Assembly: GCA_934695325.1 (NCBI GenBank)
Contig: CAKUVD010000007.1
Span: forward strand, 62,001 to 126,000
Length of the DNA: 64,000 bases
Direction: 5' to 3'
DNA from: an uncultured Bacteroidales bacterium
GTDB lineage: Bacteria; Bacteroidota; Bacteroidia; Bacteroidales; UBA932
The notes under the pieces were generated by a model. The model saw nothing but the letters and a program-made list of their open reading frames with translations, made no database searches and had not been told where the DNA came from. The translations under genes were made by a program, and so were the position numbers. Of this stretch, positions 18,236-28,738 are shown one piece after another (the first letter of the stretch is position 1; every line of letters begins with the position of its first letter).

Positions 18236-19228
18236 TTACGGAACTATCACAGCGTTAAGCACCTGCGATATCACGTTCTCTGTCGTGACATTTTCAGCCT
18301 CGGCCTCATAAGTAAGCCCGATACGGTGACGCAGTACCTCATTACATACGGCGCGGACATCCTCCGGAATGACATAGCCTCTTCTCTTGATGAAAGCATA
18401 CGCCTTGGCCGCCGTGGCGAGCGAAATGCTCGCGCGAGGAGACGCTCCATAGGAAATCAGTCCGGACAATGCCTTCAGATTATAATCTTCCGGAGTCCTC
18501 GTCGCATATACTATGTCCACGATGTATTTCTCTATCTTCTCATCCATATACACATCACGTACCACCTGACGAGCCCTTATGATGTCATCAGGAGAGACCA
18601 CAGGCTGAACCTTAGGGAATTCCCCTGTATTGTTCATACGGATGATCTGCCGCTCCTCTTCCTTCTTAGGATAGGAGACGACCACCTTCAGCATAAACCT
18701 GTCCACCTGAGCCTCCGGCAGAGGATACGTGCCTTCCTGCTCTATAGGGTTCTGCGTCGCCATCACGAGGAAAGGCTCCGGCAGCTTGAATGTCTGCTCC
18801 CCGATGGTCACCTGACGTTCCTGCATCGCCTCGAGAAGGGCGGACTGAACCTTCGCAGGAGAACGGTTGATTTCATCGGCCAGGACGAAATTAGCGAAGA
18901 TCGGACCCTTATGCACCTCGAACTGCTCATTCTTCTGCGAATATATAAGAGTACCGATGACATCGGCAGGAAGGAGGTCTGGAGTAAACTGAATTCGGCT
19001 GAACTTAGCGCTCACTGCCTGAGCCAGCGTATTTATAGCCAATGTCTTGGCAAGTCCAGGTACACCTTCGAGCAGTATATGGCCGTTTGCGAGAAGTCCT
19101 ATCAGAAGATTCTCCACCAACTGTTTCTGTCCCACGATCACCTTCCCCATTTCCATAGAGAGGATATCCACGAAAGAGCTCTCTCGCTGTATGCGGTCAT
19201 TGAGTTCCTTGATATTCACACTGTCCAT
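18236..19228 (-). CDS. MoxR-family AAA+ ATPase
   Basis: A 330-residue AAA+ ATPase, first gene of the bat operon. Walker A is GVPGLAKT (about 45-52), Walker B is FVLADEINRSPAKVQSALLEAMQE, and sensor 1 is LVMATQNPIEQEGTYPLPEAQVDRF. All are intact and typical of the MRP subfamily. The C-terminal helical lid contains GASPRASISLATAAKAYAF. It probably remodels or loads metal into the VWA proteins encoded downstream. No convincing promoter box is visible between it and truA on this strand. Confidence 0.94.
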   Translation of the reverse strand: MDSVNIKELNDRIQRESSFVDILSMEMGKVIVGQKQLVENLLIGLLANGHILLEGVPGLAKTLAINTLAQAVSAKFSRIQFTPDLLPADVIGTLIYSQKNEQFEVHKGPIFANFVLADEINRSPAKVQSALLEAMQERQVTIGEQTFKLPEPFLVMATQNPIEQEGTYPLPEAQVDRFMLKVVVSYPKKEEERQIIRMNNTGEFPKVQPVVSPDDIIRARQVVRDVYMDEKIEKYIVDIVYATRTPEDYNLKALSGLISYGASPRASISLATAAKAYAFIKRRGYVIPEDVRAVCNEVLRHRIGLTYEAEAENVTTENVISQVLNAVIVP

Positions 19229-19267
19229 TTTTATATCATTTTTTATATTTCAGGTCACAATTGCCGT

Positions 19268-19298
19268 TTTTCGGCTACGACAGGAATTGTTATCTTTG
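19268..19298 (+). promoter_or_regulatory. Promoter of truA
   Basis: TATCTTTG (19291-19298) is an exact -7 match 21 bases before the truA ATG. The best -33 candidate, TTTTCG at 19268-19273, is only 17 bases upstream, which is shorter than usual. Confidence 0.55.
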
Positions 19299-19319
19299 CG
19301 TAACCAATACGACAATACG

Positions 19320-20111
19320 ATGAGATACAAGATAACGCTGTCATACAATGGTTTCGCATTTTCAGGCTGGCAAATTCAGCCGAATGCACCCTCCGTCCAG
19401 GAATGCCTCCAGAAAACTCTTTCGACTCTCCTGAACGAGGAGATCCAGGTCACAGGGGCCGGAAGGACAGACTCCAAAGTGAATGCGATAAATTACGTGG
19501 CTCACTTCGATGCGTCAGTCCCGATGGCACTTGAGACCAGCGTTCTGTGCTACAAATTAAATGCCATCCTGCCGGACGGAATCGCAGTCAGCGACGTCTC
19601 CCCAGCCGATGATGATTTCCACGCCAGGTTCGATGCGTCAAGCCGTGAATACAAGTATTTCATACATCGGAAAAAAGATCCGTTCATAAGCGGGATGTCT
19701 TATTTATGCAGATTCGCCCTGGACATCGACAAGATGAACGATGCGGCCTCCTATCTTCTCGGCACACACGACTTCAGATGTTTCGAGAAGACCGGAGGGA
19801 ACAACAAGACCTCCATCTGCACCATAACTGACGCGAAGTGGGAGACCTGGAAGCCCGACCACGTGCGGATGATGGGTTTCCCATACAGCGAAGGAGAGTA
19901 CATCGTATTCACCGTAAGGGCAGACCGTTTCCTCAGAAATATGGTCAGGGCGATCGTCGGGTCAATGCTGGAAGTCGGCAGAGGCAAGCGAGATCCAGAA
20001 TGGATACGCGACATCATCCGCACCGGAACACGCTCCGATGCCGGGCAGTCCGTACCGGGGCACGCTCTGTTCCTCTCAGCCGTCGATTACAAAAACGGTC
20101 ACCGACGTTGA
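19320..20111 (+). CDS. truA: tRNA pseudouridine synthase A
   Basis: Makes pseudouridine at positions 38-40 of tRNA anticodon arms. The protein is 263 residues, normal for TruA. The catalytic aspartate is D51 in GAGRTDSKVNA. Further family motifs are YNGFAFSGWQ (10-18), REYKYFIHRK and DRFLRNMVRAIVG. I chose ATG 19320 because it follows the promoter directly and gives the family N-terminus MRYKITLSYNG; the reading frame is open much further upstream, across the moxR region, but that part is antisense. It converges on metG. Confidence 0.96.
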   Translation: MRYKITLSYNGFAFSGWQIQPNAPSVQECLQKTLSTLLNEEIQVTGAGRTDSKVNAINYVAHFDASVPMALETSVLCYKLNAILPDGIAVSDVSPADDDFHARFDASSREYKYFIHRKKDPFISGMSYLCRFALDIDKMNDAASYLLGTHDFRCFEKTGGNNKTSICTITDAKWETWKPDHVRMMGFPYSEGEYIVFTVRADRFLRNMVRAIVGSMLEVGRGKRDPEWIRDIIRTGTRSDAGQSVPGHALFLSAVDYKNGHRR

Positions 20112-20149
20112 TTTCCGTCAATGACCGTCAAATCACGGACTCGCCCTTA

Positions 20150-22354
20150 CTAACCGATCTCGGCGCCGTTGTGCAGGGCCTCGGCAGGCGTTATGAAGCG
20201 CATCTTGCCGTCACCCTGACGTGCCATGAGAATCATGCCATTCGACTCGATGCCGAAGATAGTGCGAGGTTTCAGATTCGCGAGAATGCAGATCTGCTTG
20301 CCGACCATCTCCTCCGGAGCGTAGAACTTCGCGATGCCGGAGACGATGACTCTCTTGTCAATGCCTGTGTCGATGGTGAGCTTCAGCAACTTGTCTGACT
20401 TAGGCACCTTCACCGCCTCGAGAACCGTCGCCGTGCGGATATCCATCTTCTCGAAGTCTTCGAACTCCACTTCGGCCTTCTGCGGAGCCACCTGCTTGGC
20501 AGCCTCGGCCTTTGCCGCTTCTTCGCGAGCCTTGCGGATAGCGTCAAGACGGGCCATCTGAGCACCTATGGCATCATCCTCTATCTTGGCGAACAGAAGC
20601 TCGGCAGCGCCAAGCTGATGGCCCTCCGGAAGCAATGTCTCGGAGCCGAGATTATCCCAGCCCAGGCACACGCCATCACCAGGGCATTCACCTGCCAACG
20701 CCTTCACATCAGCTCCGGCAGGAGCGGATACGGTATGAAGAGCGGCGCACTCGCCATCCTTATATGTATTGACAGTTTCCTGCTCACCCTTCCTGTGATC
20801 CGCACCGGCGCAGAAGCTTACGTCAAGCATCTTGCGGAGCCTTTCTGCGGCGAACGGAGTGAACGGTTCGAATGCGATGGCGAGGTCAGCGCAGATCTGC
20901 AGGCTGACATTCAGAATGGTGGCAGTACGCGCCATATCCGTCTTCGCCACTTTCCACGGCTCGGTATCTGATATATACTTATTTCCAAGGCGTGCAATGG
21001 ACATAGCGTCCTTCAGAGCCTCTCTGAAATGGAAAGTCTCGATGTTCCTGGCCAGGGACTCCTTAAGCTGAGGAACCTGTGCAAGTGTCTCCCTGTCGAT
21101 TTCCTGAAGTTCTCCAAAAGCGGGGACTTTTCCCTCGAAATACTTGTGCGTAAGCACGATGGCACGGTTCACAAAGTTTCCGAAGATAGCCACAAGCTCG
21201 CTGTTGTTACGCTGCTGGAAATCCTTCCAGCTGAAATCATTGTCCTTGGTCTCAGGAGCATTGGCGGTAAGGACATATCTCATCACATCCTGTTTTCCAG
21301 GGAACTGCTCCAGATACTCGTGAGCCCATACGGCCCAGTTCTTGGATGTGGAAATCTTGTCACCCTCCAAGTTAAGGAACTCATTGGCAGGGACATTGTC
21401 CGGAAGGATGTATCCGTCGCCATACGCCTTCAGCATTGACGGGAACACGATGCAATGGAACACGATATTGTCCTTTCCGATGAAGTGCACCAATCTGGTA
21501 TCCTGCGACTTCCACCATTTCTCCCAACTCCTCGGAAGTAGTTCCTGTGTGTTGGAGATATAGCCGATAGGGGCGTCAAACCATACATAGAGCACCTTGC
21601 CCTCAGCGCCCTCGACAGGGACAGGGACGCCCCAGTCCAGGTCACGGCTCACTGCACGAGGCTGGAGATGGGCATCAAGCCAAGACTTGCATTGCCCATA
21701 GACATTGGTCTTCCACTCCTTGTGCTGTTCCAGGATCCACTCGCGCAGCCACGGCTCGTACTGATCCAGAGGCAGATACCAATGCTTGGTCTTCACTTTC
21801 TCCGGCTTGCTTCCGCTGAGAGCCGATTTAGGATTGATAAGTTCCTCCGGGCTCAGCGTGCTTCCGCACTTCTCGCACTGGTCGCCATAGGCATTAGGGT
21901 TTCCGCATTTAGGGCAGGTGCCTGTGATATAACGGTCCGCGAGGAACACCTTCGCCTCAGGATCGAAATACTGCTCAGTCTCCTTGGTGATGAACTTGCC
22001 GTCATCATACAGCTTGCGGAAGAACTCCGAGGCATTCTTCTCGTGGACCTTGGAAGATGTCCTGGAATAGATGTCGAAATTTATCCCGAGTCCGGTGAAG
22101 GAGTCCTTTATGATCTTGTGATACTTGTCCACGATATCCTGCGGGGTGCATCCCTGGCGCTTGGCCGCGATGGTGATAGGCACGCCGTGCTCATCGCTTC
22201 CGCAGACATACAGGACATCCTCTCCGCGCATCCTGAGATACCTGACATAGATATCAGCCGGGACATAGACTCCGGCAAGATGGCCGATGTGCACAGGGCC
22301 GTTGGCATACGGCAATGCGCACGTGACCAATGTTCTCTTGAATTTGCTGTCCAT
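20150..22354 (-). CDS. metG: Methionyl-tRNA synthetase with C-terminal tRNA-binding domain
   Basis: A 734-residue class I synthetase. The HIGH motif is in [14 protein letters not shown] (about 14-27), the zinc knuckle is [18 protein letters not shown], and the KMSKS loop reads KISTSKN. The C-terminal 110 residues are the Trbp111/EMAP-like domain ([19 protein letters not shown]) used for dimerisation and tRNA binding. An extra stretch of about 50 residues, including a CPGDGVC segment, lies in the anticodon-binding part near residues 510-565, before [20 protein letters not shown] 22354 fits homolog starts; ATG 22360 is also in frame. It follows dnaG by 16 bases. Confidence 0.97.
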   Translation of the reverse strand: MDSKFKRTLVTCALPYANGPVHIGHLAGVYVPADIYVRYLRMRGEDVLYVCGSDEHGVPITIAAKRQGCTPQDIVDKYHKIIKDSFTGLGINFDIYSRTSSKVHEKNASEFFRKLYDDGKFITKETEQYFDPEAKVFLADRYITGTCPKCGNPNAYGDQCEKCGSTLSPEELINPKSALSGSKPEKVKTKHWYLPLDQYEPWLREWILEQHKEWKTNVYGQCKSWLDAHLQPRAVSRDLDWGVPVPVEGAEGKVLYVWFDAPIGYISNTQELLPRSWEKWWKSQDTRLVHFIGKDNIVFHCIVFPSMLKAYGDGYILPDNVPANEFLNLEGDKISTSKNWAVWAHEYLEQFPGKQDVMRYVLTANAPETKDNDFSWKDFQQRNNSELVAIFGNFVNRAIVLTHKYFEGKVPAFGELQEIDRETLAQVPQLKESLARNIETFHFREALKDAMSIARLGNKYISDTEPWKVAKTDMARTATILNVSLQICADLAIAFEPFTPFAAERLRKMLDVSFCAGADHRKGEQETVNTYKDGECAALHTVSAPAGADVKALAGECPGDGVCLGWDNLGSETLLPEGHQLGAAELLFAKIEDDAIGAQMARLDAIRKAREEAAKAEAAKQVAPQKAEVEFEDFEKMDIRTATVLEAVKVPKSDKLLKLTIDTGIDKRVIVSGIAKFYAPEEMVGKQICILANLKPRTIFGIESNGMILMARQGDGKMRFITPAEALHNGAEIG

Positions 22355-22370
22355 AATCATATATATATTC

Positions 22371-24443
22371 TTATTGTATTCTTCCTAATTTCTCCACAAT
22401 GCGTTTCCGCAGTCCAGCCACCTGCTGTAGTCTTTTCAGGAGATCCGCCATCTCTTTTTCCGTATCCTCCCCCGGAGCCTTGTGTCCAAGGGCCTTTATC
22501 TCGGACGTGATCTCCATCTCCTGGAGCTTGACGATCTTGGAGTTATACACCATTATGCTCTTCGGTACATTTATCACGAGATATGATGCCCTGGCAGTCA
22601 TCGAATCCGCGAAGTTCTTCACCGTCAGGCGATACTTGTCCTCGACCATACTCCCGACAAGAGCGGCCATATCTCTGTCAGGACTGTCCATCAGCCTCTT
22701 GACTATATCGTGCTGCGAGAGTTCCGCATTCCCGTCATAAAGGGCGAAGAACTCGTCATAAGTCTTCCGATAGAGCGAATTCGAGAACGGATGGTCTTCT
22801 ATGGCGTCCCTTATGAAGTCAGCCACAGACACAGCCCCTTCAGGGTCATAATAGTCTGAATCCGACTCGAAATCCATAGTGTCCAGGCCGTTCCGGAGTA
22901 TAAACTTAAGAAGTTCTCTCTCCGTCGGGGCCATAACAGGACTTTCAAGAACCACCTCACGCCCAGCACTTCCTGTAACCTGCTCCGGAGACGAAGTCTC
23001 TTCCACAGGCGGCTCTGAAAGCGGGGTTTCAGAGCCGTCAGGCTGTGACGCAGATGCCTCATCTGCATTGGCCTTCTCCTTCCGCTCTTCCCTCATCCGC
23101 TCACGTTCAGCCTCCTTCCGCTCCTCATCCTGCATCTTCTTGCGGGACTCTGAAATCCTGGAATATATTATCTGCTCGTCAATGCCGAACTTCACGGCCG
23201 CCGCCTGCACATACACCGCCCTCTTTATCTGATCCGGGATCAACGCTATCGTGTCGGCTATGTCGTTTATCAGTCCCGCACGCTTCAGAGGGTCATCCCC
23301 GGCCTGCCCGATTAACAAGTCAGTCTTGTAGGCTATGAAGTCCTGCTCATTCCTCGAGAGAAATTCCTGCACCTCCTCCAGGTTATGCTTCCTGGAATAA
23401 GAGTCGGGATCGTCACCGTCAGGCAGCAACACCACGCGGACATTGAGGCCTTCCTTGAGGACAAGCCCGATGCCGCGGAGAGCGGCGTGGATTCCGGCGG
23501 CGTCACCGTCATACATTATGGTCACATTGTCCGTGAACTTCTTTATCAGCCTTATCTGCGGTATAGTCAATGATGTTCCGCTGGAAGCCACGACATTGGT
23601 GATTCCAAGCTGGTGCATCGACAGCACGTCAAGATACCCCTCCACAAGATAGCACTTGTCCAGCTTGGAAATCTCGCTCTTGGCGAAATAGATGCCGTAT
23701 AGAGAGCGGCTCTTGTCATAAATCTCCGTCTCCGGTGAGTTCACATATTTCCCGATGTTGGCTGTCTTATAGTCGGAACGCAGTGTCCTGCCGCCAAACG
23801 CTATCACGCGACCGCTCACAGAGTGTATAGGGAACATAGCCCGGTCATAGAACTTGTCTATCAGGCTGCCGTCGTTCCTCTTTATGCAGACGCCTGTCGC
23901 AGTCAGGAACTCCTCCTTGTATCCTTTCGCCAATGCCGCCTCAGCCAGTGCTCGTCCGCTTTTCGGCGACCACCCCAAGCCATATTTCTCTATCGTCGCA
24001 TCCTCCAGGCCTCTGCTCCGGAAATAAGCATATCCTATAGAATGGCCCTCCTGCGTCTTCAGACTGTCGCGGAAGAACTGCTCGGCATAGTCCATAACCA
24101 GAAGGAGGCTCTCGTTTCTCTGCCGCGCGGCTATCTCCTCCGGCGAATCCTCCTTCTCCTTCACCTCGATACCGTACTTTCTCGCAAGATATTTCAATGC
24201 CTCCACATACGTCATACTCTCGTGTTCCATAATGAAGCCGACAGCCGTCCCCGACTTTCCGCAGCCGAAGCACTTGTATATGCCCTTGGCCGGGGAGACA
24301 TAGAATGACGGTGTCTTCTCGTTATGGAACGGACAGCAGGCGATGTAGTTGGCCCCTCGCCTCTTGAGAGAGACGAAGTCACTTATGACATCGACTATCT
24401 GCGCCGAGTCCAGAATCTTGCTTACGGTATCCTGAGGAATCAT
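22371..24443 (-). CDS. dnaG: DNA primase
   Basis: Makes RNA primers for replication. The protein has 690 residues. The N-terminal zinc finger is C37-x2-H40 ... C58-x2-C61 inside [16 protein letters not shown] and [11 protein letters not shown]. The RNA polymerase core includes AFGGR and the TOPRIM motifs LVEGYLDVL and MYDGDAAG. A low-complexity charged linker (about 435-500, rich in E, K, S and P) leads to a poorly conserved C-terminal helicase-binding domain. The start lies six bases after the DUF308 stop, and metG follows, so the three genes probably form one unit. Confidence 0.96.
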   Translation of the reverse strand: MIPQDTVSKILDSAQIVDVISDFVSLKRRGANYIACCPFHNEKTPSFYVSPAKGIYKCFGCGKSGTAVGFIMEHESMTYVEALKYLARKYGIEVKEKEDSPEEIAARQRNESLLLVMDYAEQFFRDSLKTQEGHSIGYAYFRSRGLEDATIEKYGLGWSPKSGRALAEAALAKGYKEEFLTATGVCIKRNDGSLIDKFYDRAMFPIHSVSGRVIAFGGRTLRSDYKTANIGKYVNSPETEIYDKSRSLYGIYFAKSEISKLDKCYLVEGYLDVLSMHQLGITNVVASSGTSLTIPQIRLIKKFTDNVTIMYDGDAAGIHAALRGIGLVLKEGLNVRVVLLPDGDDPDSYSRKHNLEEVQEFLSRNEQDFIAYKTDLLIGQAGDDPLKRAGLINDIADTIALIPDQIKRAVYVQAAAVKFGIDEQIIYSRISESRKKMQDEERKEAERERMREERKEKANADEASASQPDGSETPLSEPPVEETSSPEQVTGSAGREVVLESPVMAPTERELLKFILRNGLDTMDFESDSDYYDPEGAVSVADFIRDAIEDHPFSNSLYRKTYDEFFALYDGNAELSQHDIVKRLMDSPDRDMAALVGSMVEDKYRLTVKNFADSMTARASYLVINVPKSIMVYNSKIVKLQEMEITSEIKALGHKAPGEDTEKEMADLLKRLQQVAGLRKRIVEKLGRIQ

Positions 24444-24449
24444 CGGCCC

Positions 24450-25088
24450 CTACTGCTCATCGACCTTGTGATACTCAGCGTCCTTGACATCCTCGAGACC
24501 TTCAGGAACATCTGTGCGGTCAGCATTGTCCTGACGGCTGTCGCTGAATCGAATCTCGTACTCAGCCTTCGCCTTAGTGACACGGCGCATAGATATAAGG
24601 TCGGAGATTCCGTACCAAATGAGGAACACGCCTGCAAGGATGCTCATCACCCTTTCGGAGAATGGGTTGAAAATCAGCATAATGCCACCAGCTATCGCAC
24701 ACCCGGACAAGACAAGGGCGAGCAATCCTGAGCCAATCAGTGACATAGTGCCTGCAAGCGCCAGGATCTGGAAGATCCCGAAAATCAGTATGATGACGCC
24801 TATGATAGTCACTATCGCACCGGCGACCCATTCCGGGAACAGAAAAAGCAGGAGGCCTATGACAATGTCCACAAGGGCATTGACAATCATCAGGCTCAAC
24901 GCACCGTTCCTTCTGTTGGCGAAGCCGTATGCAAACGAGACGATTCCGGCGGCGAACAGGAATGCGGCTATGATCTTCACCACAGTCGTCGTGGCATCAG
25001 AGCTGCAGACCATCACCAGCCCTATCGCTATGGCAGCCAGGGCACGCAAAATGCCGCTGAACTTGTTGTTGTATCCGAATGTAATCAT
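24450..25088 (-). CDS. DUF308/HdeD-like membrane protein
   Basis: A 212-residue polytopic membrane protein with six hydrophobic helices between residues about 12 and 165, each pair in the small HdeD-like pattern (GLVMVCSSDATTTVVKIIAAFLFAAGIVSF, IGLLLFLFPEWVAGAIVTIIGVIILIFGIF). The last 45 residues are soluble and charged (RVTKAKAEYEIRFSDSRQDN). The family is linked to acid resistance in enterobacteria, but in Bacteroidales its function is unknown. It is first in a unit with dnaG and metG and has a divergent neighbour. Confidence 0.8.
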   Translation of the reverse strand: MITFGYNNKFSGILRALAAIAIGLVMVCSSDATTTVVKIIAAFLFAAGIVSFAYGFANRRNGALSLMIVNALVDIVIGLLLFLFPEWVAGAIVTIIGVIILIFGIFQILALAGTMSLIGSGLLALVLSGCAIAGGIMLIFNPFSERVMSILAGVFLIWYGISDLISMRRVTKAKAEYEIRFSDSRQDNADRTDVPEGLEDVKDAEYHKVDEQ

Positions 25089-25113
25089 ATCCGATAATAT
25101 TTTCAGTAACTTG

Positions 25114-25121
25114 CAAAGTTA
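25114..25121 (-). promoter_or_regulatory. -7 element of the DUF308-dnaG-metG unit
   Basis: The minus strand reads TAACTTTG, an exact match, 26 bases before the ATG at 25088. No clear -33 box is seen. It lies back to back with the promoter of the lipoprotein operon. Confidence 0.55.
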
Positions 25122-25130
25122 CAAAATCCG

Positions 25131-25162
25131 TTTGATTTTCTGCGTAAGATTATGTATCTTGC
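25131..25162 (+). promoter_or_regulatory. Promoter of the LRR lipoprotein operon
   Basis: TTTG (25131-25134), a 20-base spacer and TATCTTGC (25155-25162). The -7 box deviates from TAnnTTTG in its last two positions. Confidence 0.5.
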
Positions 25163-25208
25163 GGCGAAAACGAACCGAAAAAGCATTTAATTTATTTATA
25201 CAATTTTT

Positions 25209-27245
25209 ATGAAAAATCATCTTCTATGCGCACTCTTTGCGGCTACGATGGTTCTCATCGGCTGCAAGAAAGAGACGGAAACGCCACGAGTGCTGCAATT
25301 CCGGGAAGACCAGGAATTCAATCTGACATTCGAGTCAGAAGAAAGCACAGCATCCATCAATTTCGTCACGACCGAAATGTGGTTGGCAAGCAAGAGCAAG
25401 GACTCTCAGACAGACAACAGCTGGTTCAATTTCTACCCAGAATACGGCGAGTCCGGAAGCACGACACTGGTGCTCAAGATTTCGGAGAATGAGGACGATG
25501 CCGACAGGACAGGCTCGTTCAAGGTCAAATCAGGTAATGAAGAACAGCTTTTCACTATTGTACAATACGGAAGGAATTCTGCGAACAGCAACTATGTCTA
25601 TATCGCCGACGCGAACTTCAAGTCTTACATTCTCCAGAATTTCGACACTGACGGAGACTGGAGGCTTTCCAAGGACGAGGCGGCAGCCATCACCGAAATC
25701 TCCTGCGAGGATTATGACATCACTTCGCTTGACGGCGTCCAGTATATGACCGCACTGACCTCGCTGAACTGCAGGTACAACAAGATAGCAGGTGACGTAA
25801 ATCTCAGCGGGCTCAAGGATCTCAAGGAGGTGAAGCTGGATCACAACTACTGTTCCAAGATAGACTTGAGCGGATGCTCTGCACTCGAGACCCTGATTGC
25901 CAATGACAATATGGGATATGACGATAATATGAACACAGTCTTCACATTGACGGAGGTGAATCTTTCAGGCTGCTCTTCACTCAAGACACTTAATGTAGTG
26001 GACAATGCCATCACGTCCCTGAACCTGAAGGACTGCACTGAGCTCGAAGACCTCAACGCATCTTACAACGCGCTCGTCAGCATCAACATATCCAACTGCA
26101 GCAAACTTCGCTACGCACACATCCGCACCAATAACTTTGAAGGGCCGGTGGACTTCAGCCACTGCTCGGAACTGACATTCCTCGATGCACACGAGGCAAA
26201 CCTGACCGGACTCAACGTATCTGGATGCTCCAAACTCGTACAGCTGATCGCATACAGGAACACCGGCATCAAATCAATCGACGTAAGCGGATGCCCTGAA
26301 CTGACGGAACTGAACCTCTACGAGACCGGAATCACCGGCATTGACCTGAAGAACAATCCGAAACTCGTGAAACTGAATCTCGGATACACCGGAGGCATCA
26401 CCAGCATTGACCTCAGCAACTGCACCAAGGTCCAGGAGCTCAACCTCCAGGAGAACAAGCTCACCACACTGGACGTATCCGCCTGCCGCGACCTGCAAGT
26501 CCTCAAGGCAGAATCCAACCAGCTGACATCCGTGAACCTCAAGGGCTGCACGGCTCTGAACAAGCTCTATATCTACAGCAACAGCCTCCAGGACATTGAC
26601 CTCAGCACAAACACGAGCCTCGGAAGCCTCGCCATATATGAGAACAAGATAAAGACACTGGACATAACTCCGTGCGCATCGACATTGTACTTCCTCGACT
26701 GCCATCAGAACGGGATGGCCGAGCTGAAGCTCGACAAGATGCCGCTGCTCAACAGCCTCGACGCTTCCATCAACTCATTGACATCGCTCGACCTGCGCGG
26801 ATGTCCCGAACTTACTGAAGTATTCCTGTCAAAGAACAAACTTTCAGACCTTAAAGTCCGCGGCCTCGCGAAAATGGCGACTTGCGAGTTCCAGAGCAAC
26901 GAGCTTTCACGCATCGACCTGCGCGGATGTTCAGCCATCGACGAGCTCCACCTCTCCGACAACAATCTGAACTATGTTTCCTTCTATGAATGCACAGCTC
27001 TCAGGTATGTGGACTGTCAGCGCACCAAGGTTACGTCTCTCGACTTCAGCAACAATGAGAAGATGGCGTTCCTGTTCGCCGACGAAAACCCTCAGCTGAA
27101 AACCATCTACATCCGCGAGGGCTCGGCTTACAGTTCCCTGACATACGACGAGACCACGACTGTATACCAGAAGGCACCGTCCACTTACGACAATGTAGGC
27201 GGAGACAACTGGGGTGACGACGATGTGGATCCTTGGAAGAAATAA
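25209..27245 (+). CDS. Surface lipoprotein with BACON domain and leucine-rich repeats
   Basis: A 678-residue lipoprotein. The signal peptide ends in a lipobox (MVLIGCKKETE, Cys near 19) followed by an acidic residue. Residues about 35-120 look like a BACON domain. A DTDGDWRLSKDEA loop near 152-164 resembles a calcium-binding cap. Then come about twenty LRRs of 21-23 residues with the pattern LxxLNCxxNxLxxLDLSGC. A glycine/aspartate-rich C-terminus (GGDNWGDDDVDPW) ends it. Cysteine in LSGC-type repeats is common in Bacteroidetes LRR proteins. It is probably a surface adhesin or binding protein; the ligand is unknown. The partner lipoprotein starts 18 bases later. Confidence 0.88.
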   Translation: MKNHLLCALFAATMVLIGCKKETETPRVLQFREDQEFNLTFESEESTASINFVTTEMWLASKSKDSQTDNSWFNFYPEYGESGSTTLVLKISENEDDADRTGSFKVKSGNEEQLFTIVQYGRNSANSNYVYIADANFKSYILQNFDTDGDWRLSKDEAAAITEISCEDYDITSLDGVQYMTALTSLNCRYNKIAGDVNLSGLKDLKEVKLDHNYCSKIDLSGCSALETLIANDNMGYDDNMNTVFTLTEVNLSGCSSLKTLNVVDNAITSLNLKDCTELEDLNASYNALVSINISNCSKLRYAHIRTNNFEGPVDFSHCSELTFLDAHEANLTGLNVSGCSKLVQLIAYRNTGIKSIDVSGCPELTELNLYETGITGIDLKNNPKLVKLNLGYTGGITSIDLSNCTKVQELNLQENKLTTLDVSACRDLQVLKAESNQLTSVNLKGCTALNKLYIYSNSLQDIDLSTNTSLGSLAIYENKIKTLDITPCASTLYFLDCHQNGMAELKLDKMPLLNSLDASINSLTSLDLRGCPELTEVFLSKNKLSDLKVRGLAKMATCEFQSNELSRIDLRGCSAIDELHLSDNNLNYVSFYECTALRYVDCQRTKVTSLDFSNNEKMAFLFADENPQLKTIYIREGSAYSSLTYDETTTVYQKAPSTYDNVGGDNWGDDDVDPWKK

Positions 27246-27263
27246 ACATAAAAGATTACAGAA

Positions 27264-28643
27264 ATGAACAAATTATATTATTATATAGGAGCGATGGCCC
27301 TGCTCACAGGAGCCTGCCAGAGCAAGGAAGAGGTCCCTGCAGCACCGTCCGAAAACACCAGGGAGATAACAGTGAACAGCACGCTCTCGACCAAGACTAC
27401 CATAGACTATGAGGGAGATATCTCCCACCTGGTATGGGAAGAGGGAGACAATGTGATGTACATCACCGATGACAAGGAAGGTCTTAACGACTATGGTTTC
27501 CAGAGTGCCGCAGTATCAGGCAACAAGTTCAAGGCTGACATCTCCAAAAGCGCCGGCAAGGATAACAAGATGCTCGTGGTGTGGCCGAGCAAAGCGCTCG
27601 ATCTCGGGGCCCCTGACATTGTGCGCTGGATGGATGACGAAGTTACTGTCAGCAGCAAGGACAAGTTCGACGGAAAGAGCCTCCCGATGGTGGCGCTGAT
27701 GAATGTGCCTGAAGGAGACGAGGTCAATGCTGCATATCGTCCTCTGGCATCGGTGCTCAGAGTCGCGATAGACTCCACAGACCACGCATCGGAAAGGCTG
27801 AAGAGCATACGCCTCACGACAAATGAGAACTGCATAGGATGCTATAAAATTTCCACGTCGGAGCCTGACGGCGCGACATTCAAGGGCAGCGACAAGACAT
27901 TGACGGTGAAAATTTCCGACACTCCCGAGCTGAGAAATTTCAAATATATCTATATGGTCGTGAACAAGGCGGCCTATACAGGAGTCAAGATGGAGATCGT
28001 GACGGAGTCCAAGACATACGTATTCGAGGACGGGACAATGGACCTCTCCGCTGCCGACCGCGGACTGTTCAGGCTTAACCTGACACTTCCTGCAGTAGAG
28101 GAGCCTAAGGTAGAGAAGTTCGTCAAGGTTACGGAGCAGTCCGATATCACGGCCGGCGACAAGTATCTCATACTCTCTCCAAAATCGGATGGTATCTACT
28201 ATATGCCGACGACGGTAAACAATGACTACCTGATGAGCACCTCCGTAACAGCACTGGAGGACGGCAGTATCGCAAAGGATGAGGACACGGAGAAATATGC
28301 CATCACCTTCATTTCAGATGATGCCCACGCCGGAAAGTTCGCACTGAAATGTGATGCGCTCGGCTCGAATCCTTACATCCAGGCTCCGACCAATGTATCA
28401 GAATCAGTGAATTACATCGGAAAGTTCTGGTTTGACAAGGGAAAAGACTTGGCATCCACGACAAACTACTGGTGGACAATTACCGTAGCCGACGGGACAA
28501 CAACCATCAAGACACACGAACTCTTTGACAGCCGCTACGGTGCGTTCTGCTTCTTCAAGGACGGCAGCAAGTTCGGTGTCAAGGCACCGGAGACTGACCC
28601 GGATGAGTATCAGGAAGTAGTGATTTTCAAGCTGATGCAATAG
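27264..28643 (+). CDS. Fimbrillin-like lipoprotein
   Basis: A 459-residue lipoprotein with lipobox ALLTGACQSKEE (Cys near 18). Residues about 30-275 resemble fimbrillin/Mfa2-like beta-sandwich proteins of Bacteroidetes: STLSTKTTIDYEG near the start, then HLVWEEGDNVMYI, and ADRGLFRLNLTLP where the domain ends. The C-terminal 170 residues form a separate domain starting FVKVTEQSDITAGDKYLILS, a type seen in other Bacteroidales lipoproteins. It is second in the operon with the LRR lipoprotein and is followed by a strong terminator. No chaperone or major fimbrial subunit gene lies nearby, so a true pilus role is uncertain. Confidence 0.75.
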   Translation: MNKLYYYIGAMALLTGACQSKEEVPAAPSENTREITVNSTLSTKTTIDYEGDISHLVWEEGDNVMYITDDKEGLNDYGFQSAAVSGNKFKADISKSAGKDNKMLVVWPSKALDLGAPDIVRWMDDEVTVSSKDKFDGKSLPMVALMNVPEGDEVNAAYRPLASVLRVAIDSTDHASERLKSIRLTTNENCIGCYKISTSEPDGATFKGSDKTLTVKISDTPELRNFKYIYMVVNKAAYTGVKMEIVTESKTYVFEDGTMDLSAADRGLFRLNLTLPAVEEPKVEKFVKVTEQSDITAGDKYLILSPKSDGIYYMPTTVNNDYLMSTSVTALEDGSIAKDEDTEKYAITFISDDAHAGKFALKCDALGSNPYIQAPTNVSESVNYIGKFWFDKGKDLASTTNYWWTITVADGTTTIKTHELFDSRYGAFCFFKDGSKFGVKAPETDPDEYQEVVIFKLMQ

Positions 28644-28669
28644 CATACGCATATCCTTGGATATAATAG

Positions 28670-28702
28670 AGAATGGCCAGATTTGCTCTGGCCATTCTTT
28701 TT
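28670..28702 (+). terminator. Rho-independent terminator of the lipoprotein operon
   Basis: AGAATGGCCAGA pairs perfectly with TCTGGCCATTCT around a five-base loop, followed by a run of T (TTTTT). Confidence 0.92.
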
Positions 28703-28738
28703 GTAATATACCGCGCCGGAGTCCGCCGCCCCATCAAA

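Noticed and set aside
19047..19319. Open frame extending truA upstream into moxR
   Set aside because: The TruA family N-terminus begins exactly at ATG 19320, and the upstream part is antisense to moxR.
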